A stretch of DNA of 64,000 nt, from positions 30,349-94,348 of the forward strand of contig JAKSYS010000181.1 in the NCBI GenBank assembly GCA_022925895.1, in the 5' to 3' direction. How positions within the stretch are numbered: position 1 is the stretch's first letter; every line of letters begins with the position of its first letter. Of the stretch, positions 48,368 to 58,585 are shown piece by piece. This DNA comes from Fragilaria crotonensis. Its lineage: Eukaryota > Bacillariophyta > Fragilariophyceae > Fragilariales > Fragilariaceae. The notes beneath the pieces are model-generated. The model did not search any database. It was not told the origin of the DNA and saw only the letters and a list, made by a program, of their open reading frames with translations. The position numbers were made by a program, and so were the translations under genes.

Positions 48368-48427
48368 CTCTAGTGTCTATCCTCCCGACGGGGTTAATTA
48401 ACCCCAAATGGGGTTAATTAACCCCGT
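48368..48427 (+). repeat. Left inverted terminus of piggyBac element
   Basis: A 20-bp outer repeat is followed by two perfect 16-bp palindromes GGGGTTAATTAACCCC at 48390-48405 and 48410-48425. It pairs, in inverted order, with 51102-51168. Confidence 0.85.
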
Positions 48428-48679
48428 ATTTGCCAACCTCGGATATGCTTCTCCTTATCTTTGACAAGGTCCGTTGGCCCCCAAGCTTGGCCAATGTCCT
48501 TGGAACAGTGAAAGGTTGCATGGTTTAAATAGGGGAATGCTCAATGTTGTTCGTTATTGTGTTATTGAAAAAAAATCTCCAGCTAAAAAATTTCATCGAT
48601 GAATTATTTTTTCAGTCTCTGTTGCCCATGAACTTGAAGGCGATCCACCTCCTTCAGATCATTAGCAACTAACGTAAAA

Positions 48680-50980
48680 ATGCCCAGATATGACCGCCGT
48701 TTCCTCCTTGGAGTAAGAGTGCAGGCAAAAGCCTGCCATGTCACTTCACTTTCTGAGTGCCACCGGCGATATGGAAGCAACGCCAAAATGAAGCTCGTTA
48801 CCGGGACTGTGATTTCAGTCAATTCAGTCCAACCGGCCGGTCACAAGCGTGCTGTAACTCTAATCACGGCAGATTATGAGCTTGGTGGTGGGACAATCAA
48901 GAGGCAACAGTTGAATTCAAGAGTGGTCAAGTTGGCCGAGGAAGATCGAACAACAGAAGAGATCAATCGAGTCGTGGAGGCACTCGTGAATGAAACGTAC
49001 GAACCAAGCAATGCAACAACTGGTGATAGAGTGTCCCAACATGAGGGAGTTGGCAATGAAGCAATGCTTGCAATGCTTAACAGCAGTTCCGATGAGAATG
49101 AGGAGACTGAGCGCCGGACACAGGAGCCTGCAGGAGGGCCTCCAGCAGTTGCTGCACTTGATGAAGCGCCAGCAGAACCAGCTCGAGCAAGAGATGGTCA
49201 GCCTGCTGCCGAAGCTCATGGCATTCAATGGTTCAAAGCATCCGAAAGAGATCCACCATTAAATGGTATTGTTCCTTTTCGCCTTTGGAGTGTTCGAAAT
49301 ATGGTTGGAGACGTCTTGGTTCCGGGTGCAAATACTGCTGCGATCAATGATATGACGCCACTGGATTTTTTTCTTCTGATGTTTCCCCCAAAGCAGCTTA
49401 TTGATATGGTTAATCTGACCAACGCCGAACTCACAAAATTGGAGCTGAACAAGACAAACAGCAGTGAAATGTTGAAATTCTTTGGTGTCATCTTGCTAAT
49501 GACGAAGTTTGAGTTTACCTCCAGAGCGAGCTTGTGGTCAACAGTGGCACCGTCAAAGTATCAACCTGCACCTCACTTTGGTCTCACTGGAATGTCAAAG
49601 CACAGATTCGATGACCTCTTTCGGGCAGTGAGGTGGAGTCACCAACCTTCTGTTCGTGGAGACACAGAATCATCAGAGCAATACCGATGGAGGTTGGTTG
49701 ATGACTTCATCACCAACTTCAATGACCACCGCGCAAATTACTTCAGTCCCTCAGACTGCATCTGTGTTGATGAGTCCATGAGCCGTTGGTATGGACAGGG
49801 AGGCCATTGGATCAATCAAGGCCTCCCTCAATACGTAGCGATTGACCGTAAGCCCGAAAATGGGTGTGAAATTCAGAATGCTGCGTGTGGTCGAAGCGGA
49901 GTAATGTTGCGTCTTAAGTTGGTGAAGGGGATTGATCTTGTTGGGGAGGATGACAATGATGATCCACCAACCGAAACAAGTCTCCTGCATGGGACAAATG
50001 TATTGAAACACGTTGTCTTGCCCTGGTTTGGTTCCAACAGGATTGTGTGCGCTGACTCGTACTTTGCTTCGGTCGGCGCGGCAAGGGAGTTGTACAGAAA
50101 TGGCCTACGATTCATTGGCGTGGTCAAGACAGCCACGAAAGGTTTCCCAAAAGCCTATCTGACAAACGTTGAACTCAATCAACGTGGCGACTTCGTTGCA
50201 CTGGCTTCAGATCCCGCCGACAATCAGGATCCTACTATGGCAGCGTTTGTGTGGATGGATCGCGAGCGGAGGTACTTCATTGCAACGGCAGGATCACTTG
50301 CTGAAGGAACTCCATATTCTCGCTGCCGCTGGCGGCAAGTCAACCAGGAGCCAAATGCACCTCCAGAGAAGGTCACTTTGTCAATCAAACAACCGCAAAT
50401 TGCCGAAACCTACTATTCAACTTGCGCTGCTATCGACAGGCATAATAGGTATCGCCAAGATGATCTAAGAATTGAAAAAAAGATTGAAACAAAAGATTGG
50501 TCGGTTCGAGTTAATCTATCAATCTTTGCCATGATCATTGTTGATACGTGGCTGGTATTCAATGCCTTCAAAAACACACAACAACGAGAGACCGAGTGTT
50601 CACAAAAGAGCTTTTATGCTATTCTTGCCGAAGAGTTGATTGATAATTGTTATGACAATCGGGGACGAGCAACTCGAACGCGATCATCGCCAAATGGAGC
50701 ATCGTATCAAGATGCCTGCATCAGGGCTGTTGAAAGTGGAAGCCCACGCGCCGGTGTTCTCACTCATTTGACTCCAGTCAAGAGACTCAAGAATGCTCAT
50801 GGTGAAAAGACAAGCTTTAGGTACCAAGGCCGATGTAAAGAGTGTCAAAAGAAGACAACTTGGCAATGCAGTGACTGCGGTGACAACGAAAAAATAGTGT
50901 ACCTTTGCGCAACAAAAAATGGAAAACGGTGCTTTTTGGACCACATTGCTCGCAACCATGCACACCTTGATGACTTTTAA
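48680..50980 (+). CDS. piggyBac transposase (PGBD/DDE_Tnp_1_7), intact
   Basis: 766 residues with an uninterrupted frame. The N-terminal 170 residues are variable and acidic. The DDE domain begins near PLDFFLLMFPPKQLIDMVN and shows the family's WSTVAPSKYQPAPHFGLTGM and MSKHRFDDLFRAVRWS. Catalytic aspartates are visible: ICVDESMSRWYG (about residue 364), IVCADSYFAS (about 459) and AAIDRHNRYRQDD (about 586). The C-terminus carries a Cys/His zinc-binding domain (CKECQKKTTWQCSDC ... LCATKNGKRCFLDH, about 715-760), as in other piggyBac transposases, where it binds the transposon ends. Cut-and-paste mobility at TTAA is expected. Because the ORF is intact while many neighbours are broken, the element is probably young. 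Confidence 0.95.
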   Translation: MPRYDRRFLLGVRVQAKACHVTSLSECHRRYGSNAKMKLVTGTVISVNSVQPAGHKRAVTLITADYELGGGTIKRQQLNSRVVKLAEEDRTTEEINRVVEALVNETYEPSNATTGDRVSQHEGVGNEAMLAMLNSSSDENEETERRTQEPAGGPPAVAALDEAPAEPARARDGQPAAEAHGIQWFKASERDPPLNGIVPFRLWSVRNMVGDVLVPGANTAAINDMTPLDFFLLMFPPKQLIDMVNLTNAELTKLELNKTNSSEMLKFFGVILLMTKFEFTSRASLWSTVAPSKYQPAPHFGLTGMSKHRFDDLFRAVRWSHQPSVRGDTESSEQYRWRLVDDFITNFNDHRANYFSPSDCICVDESMSRWYGQGGHWINQGLPQYVAIDRKPENGCEIQNAACGRSGVMLRLKLVKGIDLVGEDDNDDPPTETSLLHGTNVLKHVVLPWFGSNRIVCADSYFASVGAARELYRNGLRFIGVVKTATKGFPKAYLTNVELNQRGDFVALASDPADNQDPTMAAFVWMDRERRYFIATAGSLAEGTPYSRCRWRQVNQEPNAPPEKVTLSIKQPQIAETYYSTCAAIDRHNRYRQDDLRIEKKIETKDWSVRVNLSIFAMIIVDTWLVFNAFKNTQQRETECSQKSFYAILAEELIDNCYDNRGRATRTRSSPNGASYQDACIRAVESGSPRAGVLTHLTPVKRLKNAHGEKTSFRYQGRCKECQKKTTWQCSDCGDNEKIVYLCATKNGKRCFLDHIARNHAHLDDF

Positions 50981-51101
50981 GCATAGTGTCAATGTTTTAA
51001 TCATCGTTCATTGGTGTCAACAACATCGTATTGACCATCATGGTCAACTCCATTTTTGAGTAGTGTTCAGTATTTTATCCACGCATTCTCGAAAAAAATG
51101 G

Positions 51102-51168
51102 ACGGGGTTAATTAAGGCATTTGACGGGGTTAATTAACCCCAAGACTCCGGGAGGCTAGACACTAGAG
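51102..51168 (-). repeat. Right inverted terminus of piggyBac element
   Basis: It contains GGGGTTAATTAA at 51104-51115 (palindrome half lost, GGC follows), a perfect GGGGTTAATTAACCCC at 51126-51141, and the outer 20 bp at 51149-51168, inverted relative to the left end. Confidence 0.85.
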
Positions 51169-51866
51169 ATGCGCTTCTCATTCTTCTTGTCGTCTTTTAT
51201 TGCGTCACAAAGATAACGGTTTAGGTATCACGCGGCGTGATAACGATTCTTCTTCGCCATATGTATGCTATGTCTCTTGGCGTAGTACTACCGGTAGTAC
51301 ACAGATAGCATGACATCGCTGGTGTTCTTGATGAGCAACGAGAGGGACATTTGCTGCATGCTGGTACGGTCATAACAATAATGTGACACTAGTGTCACAC
51401 TACCGGTAGTAGGTTTCGAACAATCCAATACCGCTCGTATTCGTTGGAAAAATGAAGACAAATTTGAATTCGCCTTTGATTTTGTTTTCAAGATATCTTA
51501 CCGATTGACTGATACCGGAAACAGCTCTGCGGCAGCCGCTCCATCATAAATGATTTAACGAATTGTCTCCGCATTTCTTGGTGACAAAGCTGGCATCAAC
51601 AAGGGCAGTATTTGAGGTCAAGAATGTTGAAGTAAGGCATTCGCATAGGAACCACGTGAGGGTATCAGGTAATCAGGACGACACGTTCGAATTTGTTCAT
51701 GGTTCAATTAGTTGTGTTGAAGAACAATTACATGGTTTTCTATTCCAGAGCGCAGACTTATGCCGCTCTGCTTCGAAACTCCAGCGTCCGGCTTTTGATG
51801 TTCTCATTTTCCTCTGAAAAAGTGGACATTGTGTATTTACGGTGCTCGCTACGATCGGCATTTGAT

Positions 51867-51902
51867 GAACGCGAACGCGAACGCGAACGCGAACGCGAAC
51901 GA
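51867..51902. repeat. Hexanucleotide repeat (GAACGC)n
   Basis: About six copies of GAACGC in a row, inside copy A of the duplicated block and absent from copy B. It would code an Arg/Ser repeat on the minus strand, but no gene is supported there. Confidence 0.9.
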
Positions 51903-52466
51903 GTCGATGTTGTACCAGTACTGGTGCATCTTGATTGTAGTTTGATTTGTATTGGATTAGATATGTAACCCGACTCCGGAAAAGTGCCAGTCATCGCGAC
52001 CTTCGTTGTCCCAGTCTTTCTCGAGTAAGAATTCACCAGTCTTCCCATCGCGTTGTGAGGATGGCCTGTCTCCGCCATCATCACTCCTACCACTGAACAC
52101 CACAATGTTTAACCAGAACGGACGAATCGCCATGCTAGTGTTAGTCGAGGAAACAAGTATTTCTTGATATCAATCCCTTCGATCGATTGTGATCCAATCG
52201 TTTGGTTCATCCCGGACAGCATAATGTACTGGTGTAGTAATCATCCGGGTCGTATTGAGAAATTATGTTGAATCGAAGTCAAGCCAGGCTTTCCAAGCAA
52301 ATACGACAGGATAGCAACCATGTCATGGTTGGTATCCACCTGGGTGCCTGTCCTTGTCATCATTCCAAGGGGATTCGCAGTTACCACTTCCTCGTGGTTT
52401 AAATAGATGTCATGGATGAGGTACAAGTGTTTGTTCGGGCAAGTCCAAGGCTTGGAGGGGAAAGGT

Positions 52467-52852
52467 TCATGAAGCATTCTCTAAAGTCGATGATTGCTGG
52501 GAGTCGAGACGCTTCTCCTCGGTGACCACCCTGGGAAAATGAGTCAGCATTGATTTCATGTCGCAACTATTGCTGTCGAAGAACAAGCACCCGATGTGTG
52601 AACTGATTTTGCCAGCATCATGCACTGGCGTTTTAGCGAGGATGAAACGCATGTCCAAAGAATAACCACGCATCCTCTTGGCGTCGGTGACTGATGCACA
52701 ATGAACGCGTAACCCTCTCAAATGGCCATCGATGGGAAGAACGCTCTCTAAAGGAGGGAAACGGCATCCTGAGCATTCACGTATTACAATCCCAATCACC
52801 GGGATGGTTTCGGAACTCCAGGGTAAATGATGTGTAGACTCGCCATCATCAT
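52467..52852 (-). CDS. Hypothetical 3' exon in duplicated block copy A
   Basis: A minus-strand frame of about 128 codons. It starts after a good splice acceptor (TTGTTACAG) and ends ..VVTEEKRLDSQQSSTLENAS. The last 25 codons are conserved in copy B near 58030-58110 (VVTEEKRLDSQESSITDNAS) with several synonymous changes, which suggests that it is or was coding. The upstream exon is unclear. I do not recognise the product. Confidence 0.3.
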
Positions 52853-53345
52853 CTGTAACAAGACAGTTGCAAGTCAGCAACCCTGAGATTCGCAGCGTAC
52901 ATTCACGTCACAGTGCTACTTATAGGCACACATCTCAGGCATCACTCCCACGCAACCGAAGGCTCGATAAATAAAGGATATAGAAATCGGCACAAGGACA
53001 ATCGTACGGGGACCATTGTACCTCTGCGATGAAAACTCTCACTGATCGGTCTGCGCGCAGTGCCAATGGCTTCACCAAGTTCGCTTATTCAGAGCGGATC
53101 CCTCTTGGGCATTCAGAAGACCTCCAATTACAGACAAAGGGTATGGTTCGCCTTCGCCGTTCGAGCCTGCGTCTCCCTCCCGTAATCGGAGTACGTCGCA
53201 TTCTAAATCAACAATGTAGCATGTTGTTGCTTGAGAAACAGGTCGTTACCGCATGCAATAGTGTACCAGTTATGGTATATCCTCTTACAGTATCTGGGAC
53301 ATGACGTGTACTGGAATCCCTTCCAATTGATGCTGCCCGCCCGTC

Positions 53346-54601
53346 GTTTTGTGGAATGTCTTTGATCATTGATCATTGTCGATGCCTCCTCGGCAGAAGT
53401 AAGTCTGGGTCTTCCAACTTGCCGATACATGTGGAATTCTGTGTGCTACTACTATAAAGGTACTGTACACCCGACTCTGGAGTACTGGCGTACTGTACCT
53501 GGTAGTGTGAAAGATCTCCTTTGACGGGAAGACATGTCGTCTGTTATACATAACTAGTGGGTGCCTCACATTTGATCGGAGTGTCTACTACAGGAAACAG
53601 GAAACTGGACGTACAGAACCCCCAACCTGGTCGTACTCCGTACCACTACTTTTTTCCCCTACAGTATGCAGTACCATGGTACCAACGTAGGAAACTTCAT
53701 GAAGTACAGTACCAGGTACCTGGTACTTATCATGCCCCAGTATTGCAGTTCATCGCACGGTATATTTTACAGTAGCATTTGTCAAGCAACCTGTTCACAG
53801 CAAATTCAATGAGTATTCCATCCAGTAACTTTGAATTCGTACAGTATTGTAGTTCAGTAACGTAACACACTGTCGTTTCAACATAAATTACCGTCCGTTT
53901 ATGTACTGTAGACCTGTAGTACATGTAATCCACGTAACAGTGCAACATTTGATCCAGTACCCCAGAGTGGTCATACTCCGTAACAGACGGACGGACTCAC
54001 ACACGCACGCACACAATTAATTTATAATATAGTAGGATATGCAGTATGTAACATGTAGTCAGAATGTCAGAGGTCAGAGTAGACTTGTACTTCTTCTGAT
54101 GTAAATTGAAGATTATGATGTACTAATCCAGAGTCCAGAGTACAACTTTAAGGTGAACACGGACTCTTACGATGATACGATGATCGTCACTATTACACGA
54201 AGTCGACTTGCTTCCTACGTCGTAGCAATCTTGATCTCATGATGTCTTCCAGCAAATCACCCTTCGTCACCACTCACCACTGCTGATCGAGGATGTGCTT
54301 TTGCCATCCATGGAACAGATGTCTTGTCCGCCAGTTAACAAAAGAAATCTCCCTACCTCGTGGTACGAGGTACAAATACCGTGCCCATGATTCACATTGC
54401 AATCTCAGGTTCTTGATATCGCGTTTCTGCTGTACCCTCCTTGGGATATTGAAGTTTCAGCATGCTGTCATCGTGTTTCTACTCACGACTGTCGTTGTCG
54501 TCAGCATTTCCCCGTATTGGTTTACGAGTGATAGGTTTCGATGAGTTCTAGGACTAAGAAGAGTTGGTCTCGACGTAGGAAGCACAAGTCGCTGGAATTG
54601 A
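53346..54601. other. Gene-free, GTAC-rich region
   Basis: About 1.3 kb without a credible gene. It has the densest group of GTAC words in the window (53455-53505 and 53640-53740, including CCAGGTACCTGGTAC) and a short CACACGCACGCACAC tract near 54000. Confidence 0.5.
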
Positions 54602-56977
54602 TCATGTAGGTTTACGAATAGGAGGTCCGGTCGGCGCTCGTGCGGGAGATGGAGTGGTCGCTACAGTTGGCACTTGGGTGGGTGCTTCGGTCGGCGCTTG
54701 CGTGGACGCCGATGTCGGAGATGGCGTGGGTCGTCTGGTACTACTAGGCGCCTGTGTCGGAGATGGCGTGGTTGCTGCGGTCGGCACCGTTGATCCTGCG
54801 CGTAAGTGGGTGCTCCTGTCGGCGCCTGCGTGGGAGAAAGTGTTCGTGATAGTGTCGGTGTCTGTGTGAGATAGTGTCGGCGCTTCAGTGGGTGATCCGT
54901 TGGTGCTGTAGTTGGAGCTTGAGTTGGATTGGCAGTTGCTGGGGCAGGAGTTGTGGGAACAGGCGTCGGCGCTTGAGTGGGTGATAACGTTGGCGCTTGA
55001 GTTGGAGCTTGTGTGGGCGATTGGGTGGGTACCTGAGTCGGTGTACTCGTAGGCGCATTGGTGGGACCCGCCTTGGCGTGACAAGATCAATTGAAACGTT
55101 TGCTCTGGATGGGATTGTGTTTGTATCGATCGAGTTCACAATGATGCGCAACGTGCTTGTGGAACCGTTGAAATTTGGTACCGAGTAAATTCCGTTGCCA
55201 CTCAGCTTCGCTACAAGATACGACAAGGCATAATTTAATCCGGTCGCCCGAATGGCGACGAGGACTTCATCGGCACCCTTCTTTGTTCCAGAGTTAATCC
55301 CTATCCTTCGATTGAAACTGACATAGGTATCGTTGACGCTGCCCTGAATCCGGATGATCATCTTGTCAGTTGGGGCTGCGTTGGCCTTTTCTGCGAACCC
55401 AACCAAACTGCCAGTCCAGCTGATCCCGCTCGCATTCGGAAGGTCAACATGATAGTCACTGAACCAACCAAGTTGCCATGTTTTAGGGCCGTTGAAGCAC
55501 ATGGCAGGACTGTCGTCTTCTTTGTAAGAGTATCCCTGGATAAACGCAGATTATCGTGAGATCAATGTCGGCCAAGAATCGTTGCGCAGGTGAAAATTTC
55601 CTTTTTAAAAGGGGCTATGCAAGAGCCTTTCCAGATCTGCCACTTACCATCAAACAAGACTGATCCCCGTACGGCTTTGATTCCTCTGAGGAGTGCGCTA
55701 GGTTCATGTTGTGGCCTGATATTGTAAATTGACGTAAGTTGCGACGAAGCTCGAGAGGCGAACTTACAACAACGAAAACAAAACTCACCTAACTCGTGCA
55801 GCAGTCCTGACGGGTATCCGCACCATTCGTTGTTGAAGACTGACAACCATTGGTTGAGATAGCCATATGCAATCCAACCACCGCTTGTTCCTGGAGGCAT
55901 GCATACAATGACATGATCAGCGAACTTGTGAGAGTACCAAGCCTCTCGTAGCTTTGTTGACTGCTGCCCAGGCAATGGGTTATCCGCCGCACCACTTACG
56001 AATGTACTCGGAAGAGAGACGGTATATACGCCATCTGTGCCAACAATGGTGTTAGATGTTGTCGGCTCAAACTGTAGCTGTCCGTAGGAGCACTGGTTGT
56101 ACTGTGATTTCAGGTTGAGGACATCTCCAGCGGCTCCAAAGACGTCGTCTTCAAGCTGTGATTCGCTTGCAGTGGTTGATGCGTCAGCTGCTTGGATTCG
56201 AAGGACTAAGACTCTCTTCACAACAGAAGCGAGGTTTCGATTCCAAGCATCAAATGGACCCAAGCTGCCCGATCCGCTCATCGGGGAACTGCCAACGCTT
56301 TTTTTCTTGCGATGTCCAAGCTGCGTGGTGTAAGAAAAGCTCCAGGGTAAGTCCATCGTGCTGTCATTCGCTTAAACGATCCGGATGTGCGGTTGGCATG
56401 GGTTATTTGTGTTCGTATAAACTTACTTTGATAGTTTCGCCAGGTGGAATGATGAGTTCGTCCGTGCTGTCATCAATCACCGAGTTTGAAGCAAAGAGAG
56501 TGGTCACACCACTCTTGACTGCGTTCTTCCTAGCCCATTTTGTTGTCATACCTTTCACTTTCACCACAGTGTATTCCGTGGCATTAACGACGTCGGTTGC
56601 TTGTAGTTCACATTCCAAAGGCTGGTCCTCGACGTGATGGTCACTATAGTCTTTGTCAGAGAGAAGGGCTACGCATGGATGGTTGCTTGCGCGTCGGTGC
56701 TTATTGGTCTGAGTGCCATTGAGCAGCTGAGAACTCGTCTGGAGGTACATTGTGTTAGTGCATTTGTCATTATCGGCGATGTATATAATAGACCTAATTA
56801 TAGGGTTTTCACCGTCACCAGTCTTTGGACAAAACCAGTGTGTGTACCCCGCATTATCGGCGATGTGATGTGTAGGTTGAGGCATCTTGAATGAAGTTAG
56901 CTTACCCCATCAAGCTGAGCGGCAACATCGCCAAATGTCAGGAGGAATGAGGAAAAGGCGACACAGAAGGCCTTCAT
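54602..56977 (-). CDS. Gametolysin-like metallopeptidase (M11) with Pro/Thr-rich tail
   Basis: Secreted zinc protease. Exon 1 (56977-56906) is a signal peptide, MKAFCVAFSSFLLTFGDVAA. Exon 2 lies within 56738-56427; exon 3 starts near 56360-56390 (junction uncertain) and ends at 55789. Exon 4 is 55715-55648; exon 5 starts at 55535. Splicing exon 3 to exon 4 builds the zinc motif HELGHNMNLAH (H-E-x-x-H-x5-H), and exon 5 carries the M11 hallmark CFNGPKTWQLGW. RVLVLRIQAADA and YGQLQFEP also fit the gametolysin family, whose Chlamydomonas member digests the cell wall. After the catalytic and beta domains, a tail of about 150 residues is rich in Ala-Pro-Thr (TQAPT, SPTQ) and ends at 54602. The tail frame is broken at several places (about 55085, 54895-54905, 54860 and 54800). 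Confidence 0.85.
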
Positions 56978-57314
56978 CGGATGCCAGGAATCTGAATATT
57001 ATGTGATCGAAGCTCAATTTTGAGAGCTGCGCGTTTCAAAATTCAATGGGCCTGGTCTTTGATCATGCTACCTTTGTCTGGTACTCGTTTGGATGACTAA
57101 TCAATCGAGACAAGATTCGAATTATGTGCAATATGACGGCGAATCCTTCCTCGGATTACTATTCACAAAGTTCGTATTGGTGTTGAAGAGTAGCATGTTC
57201 TGCAGTCATAATGTACTCCGAGTTGAGGAGGGTTGACATAATAATAGTCGTATACAACGTACCTGGTACATAAGGGATGGAGGTGTGGTGCTTTGAAAAC
57301 GAAGTCTAGATTTA

Positions 57315-58585
57315 GAACAATCTAGTACCGCTCGAAATATGTTCCTTGACAAATTTGATGTTGCCTGAGATAAATCTTTCGGAAATACCAATCGACTGAT
57401 GCCGGATACGCTGGCGCTGTTTGCCCCACCCTACACTCACATATACTAGTATGATTTAACGCGCTCGTGTTCGCATTTCTTGCTGACAAGTCTGGCATCA
57501 ACATGGGGCAATATTTGATCCATGATTGTTGAAGGCATGAGTTCCGATAGGAACCACGTGCGAATGTCAGGCAATCAGAACTACAAGCGCGATCGGATTT
57601 GTTCGTAGTTCACCTAATAGTTGGATGTTGAGGTGCAAGCATATGGGTACCTACAAAAGCGCGCAGGATTATGCCGCTCTGCATCGAACCTCCAACGTCG
57701 GGTTTTTAGCGTTCTCGTTTTGTGCGCATGGGGTATTCATCGGTGCTTCTATGAACATGAACGAGAACTCGAAGATCTTTACTAATAAGGGCATGTTGAT
57801 TGTAGGTTGATGAGCATTGGATTCGAGTTGTAAGTTGTAACCCGACTGCGGAAAAGTGCCACGGTCCATGCCTCATCTCCACCGCGACCCCTGCAGTCGT
57901 AGTCTTTCTTGCGTAAGAATTCATCAGTCTCCCCATCTCGTTGTGAGGATGGCCTGTCTCCGCCCGGCATCACTTGCGCCACTCAACACCAAAATGTGTA
58001 ACGTGAACGGACGAACCGCCATGGACAGGTTCAGATGAAGCATTATCGGTGATCGATGATTCTTGCGAGTCGAGACGCTTCTCCTCCGTGACCACACTGG
58101 GGAATTGAGTCAGCGTTGATTATCCACATATCCTCTTGGCCTCGGTGATTCATGCGCAAGACAAACGGCGTTCTCTGATTGAGGGATATGGCGATATGGC
58201 ATCCTGATTATTCAAATGTGACAATGCCAATCGCAATCTTACTTGATCCATGTACGTAGCGGGCTCCACCAAGTTCTTTATCCAGTGTGGAGCTCCTCTT
58301 CGAGACCAGACCCCATAAAGACAGCGGTATCGTTCGCCTCGCCGTGGCACCAAAAGCTCCATGTTCTGATCCTTGAGCCGCGTCTCCTTCTCGTCCTGGA
58401 GGACGTCGCATTTCTGACTCAACCCAGTACAGTAGCATTGTGTTGCATGAGAAACAAATCGTTTCTGGTGCTGTAAACCAGTAATGGTATATACTCTTAG
58501 AGTGTCTGGCACATGAGGTGGACGCGATTTTCTACCAATTCATGACCACCGACTTCTTGTGGAGAGACTTCATCATTGATTATAG
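57315..58585. repeat. Diverged duplicated block, copy B (interrupted by MULE)
   Basis: Direct-orientation partner of 51417-53345, 4 kb away. It ends abruptly at the left edge of the MULE: the last matching words (CGACTTCTTGTGGAGAGACTTCATCATTGAT against GTCGTTTTGTGGAATGTCTTTGATCATTGAT in copy A) are followed immediately by the transposon terminus. The rest of copy B should lie beyond 64000. Confidence 0.78.
58208..58438 (-). CDS. Hypothetical ORF in duplicated block copy B
   Basis: A 76-codon frame with an ATG at 58438 (MRRPPGREG...) and a stop at 58208. Copy A has a matching start (MRRTP) at the equivalent site near 53205, and both then contain RRTIP; copy A stops earlier. It may be a first exon, since the VVTEEKRLDSQ segment conserved in both copies lies downstream. 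The product is unknown. The MULE lies about 150 bp upstream of its ATG. Confidence 0.28.
   Translation of the reverse strand: MLLYWVESEMRRPPGREGDAAQGSEHGAFGATARRTIPLSLWGLVSKRSSTLDKELGGARYVHGSSKIAIGIVTFE

Larger units (their letters stand above)
48368..51168 (+). mobile_element. piggyBac-type DNA transposon, apparently complete
   Basis: About 2.8 kb with one long transposase ORF between imperfect inverted ends. The outer 20 bp (CTCTAGTGTCTA-T/G-CCTCCCG) occur at 48368-48387 and, inverted, at 51149-51168 with one mismatch. Inside them each end carries two TTAATTAA cores flanked by CCCC/GGGG. The expected target duplication of the superfamily is TTAA. I find no clean TTAA just outside the 20-bp ends (left flank ATTA, right flank ATGC), so the true borders may instead be at one of the internal TTAA sites (48418-48421 with 51108-51111 or 51130-51133). 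Confidence 0.85.
51417..53345. repeat. Diverged duplicated block, copy A
   Basis: This aligns, in direct orientation and with gaps, to 57315-58585. Shared landmarks include GAACAATC-x-AGTACCGCTCG (51417/57315), GGAACCACGTG (51649/57551), GGATGGCCTGTCTCCGCC (52060/57947), GAGTCGAGACGCTTCTCCTC (52502/58069) and GAAACA..TCGTT..G (53236/58451). Copy A holds an extra segment of about 330 bp (roughly 52130-52460). The block does not match any transposon family I recognise; it may be a duplicated gene plus flanks. Confidence 0.8.

Noticed and set aside
51758-52105. Arg/Ser-repeat minus-strand frame in copy A
   Set aside because: The Arg/Ser run comes from the GAACGC hexanucleotide repeat, which is missing from copy B, and the frame is not kept in copy B.
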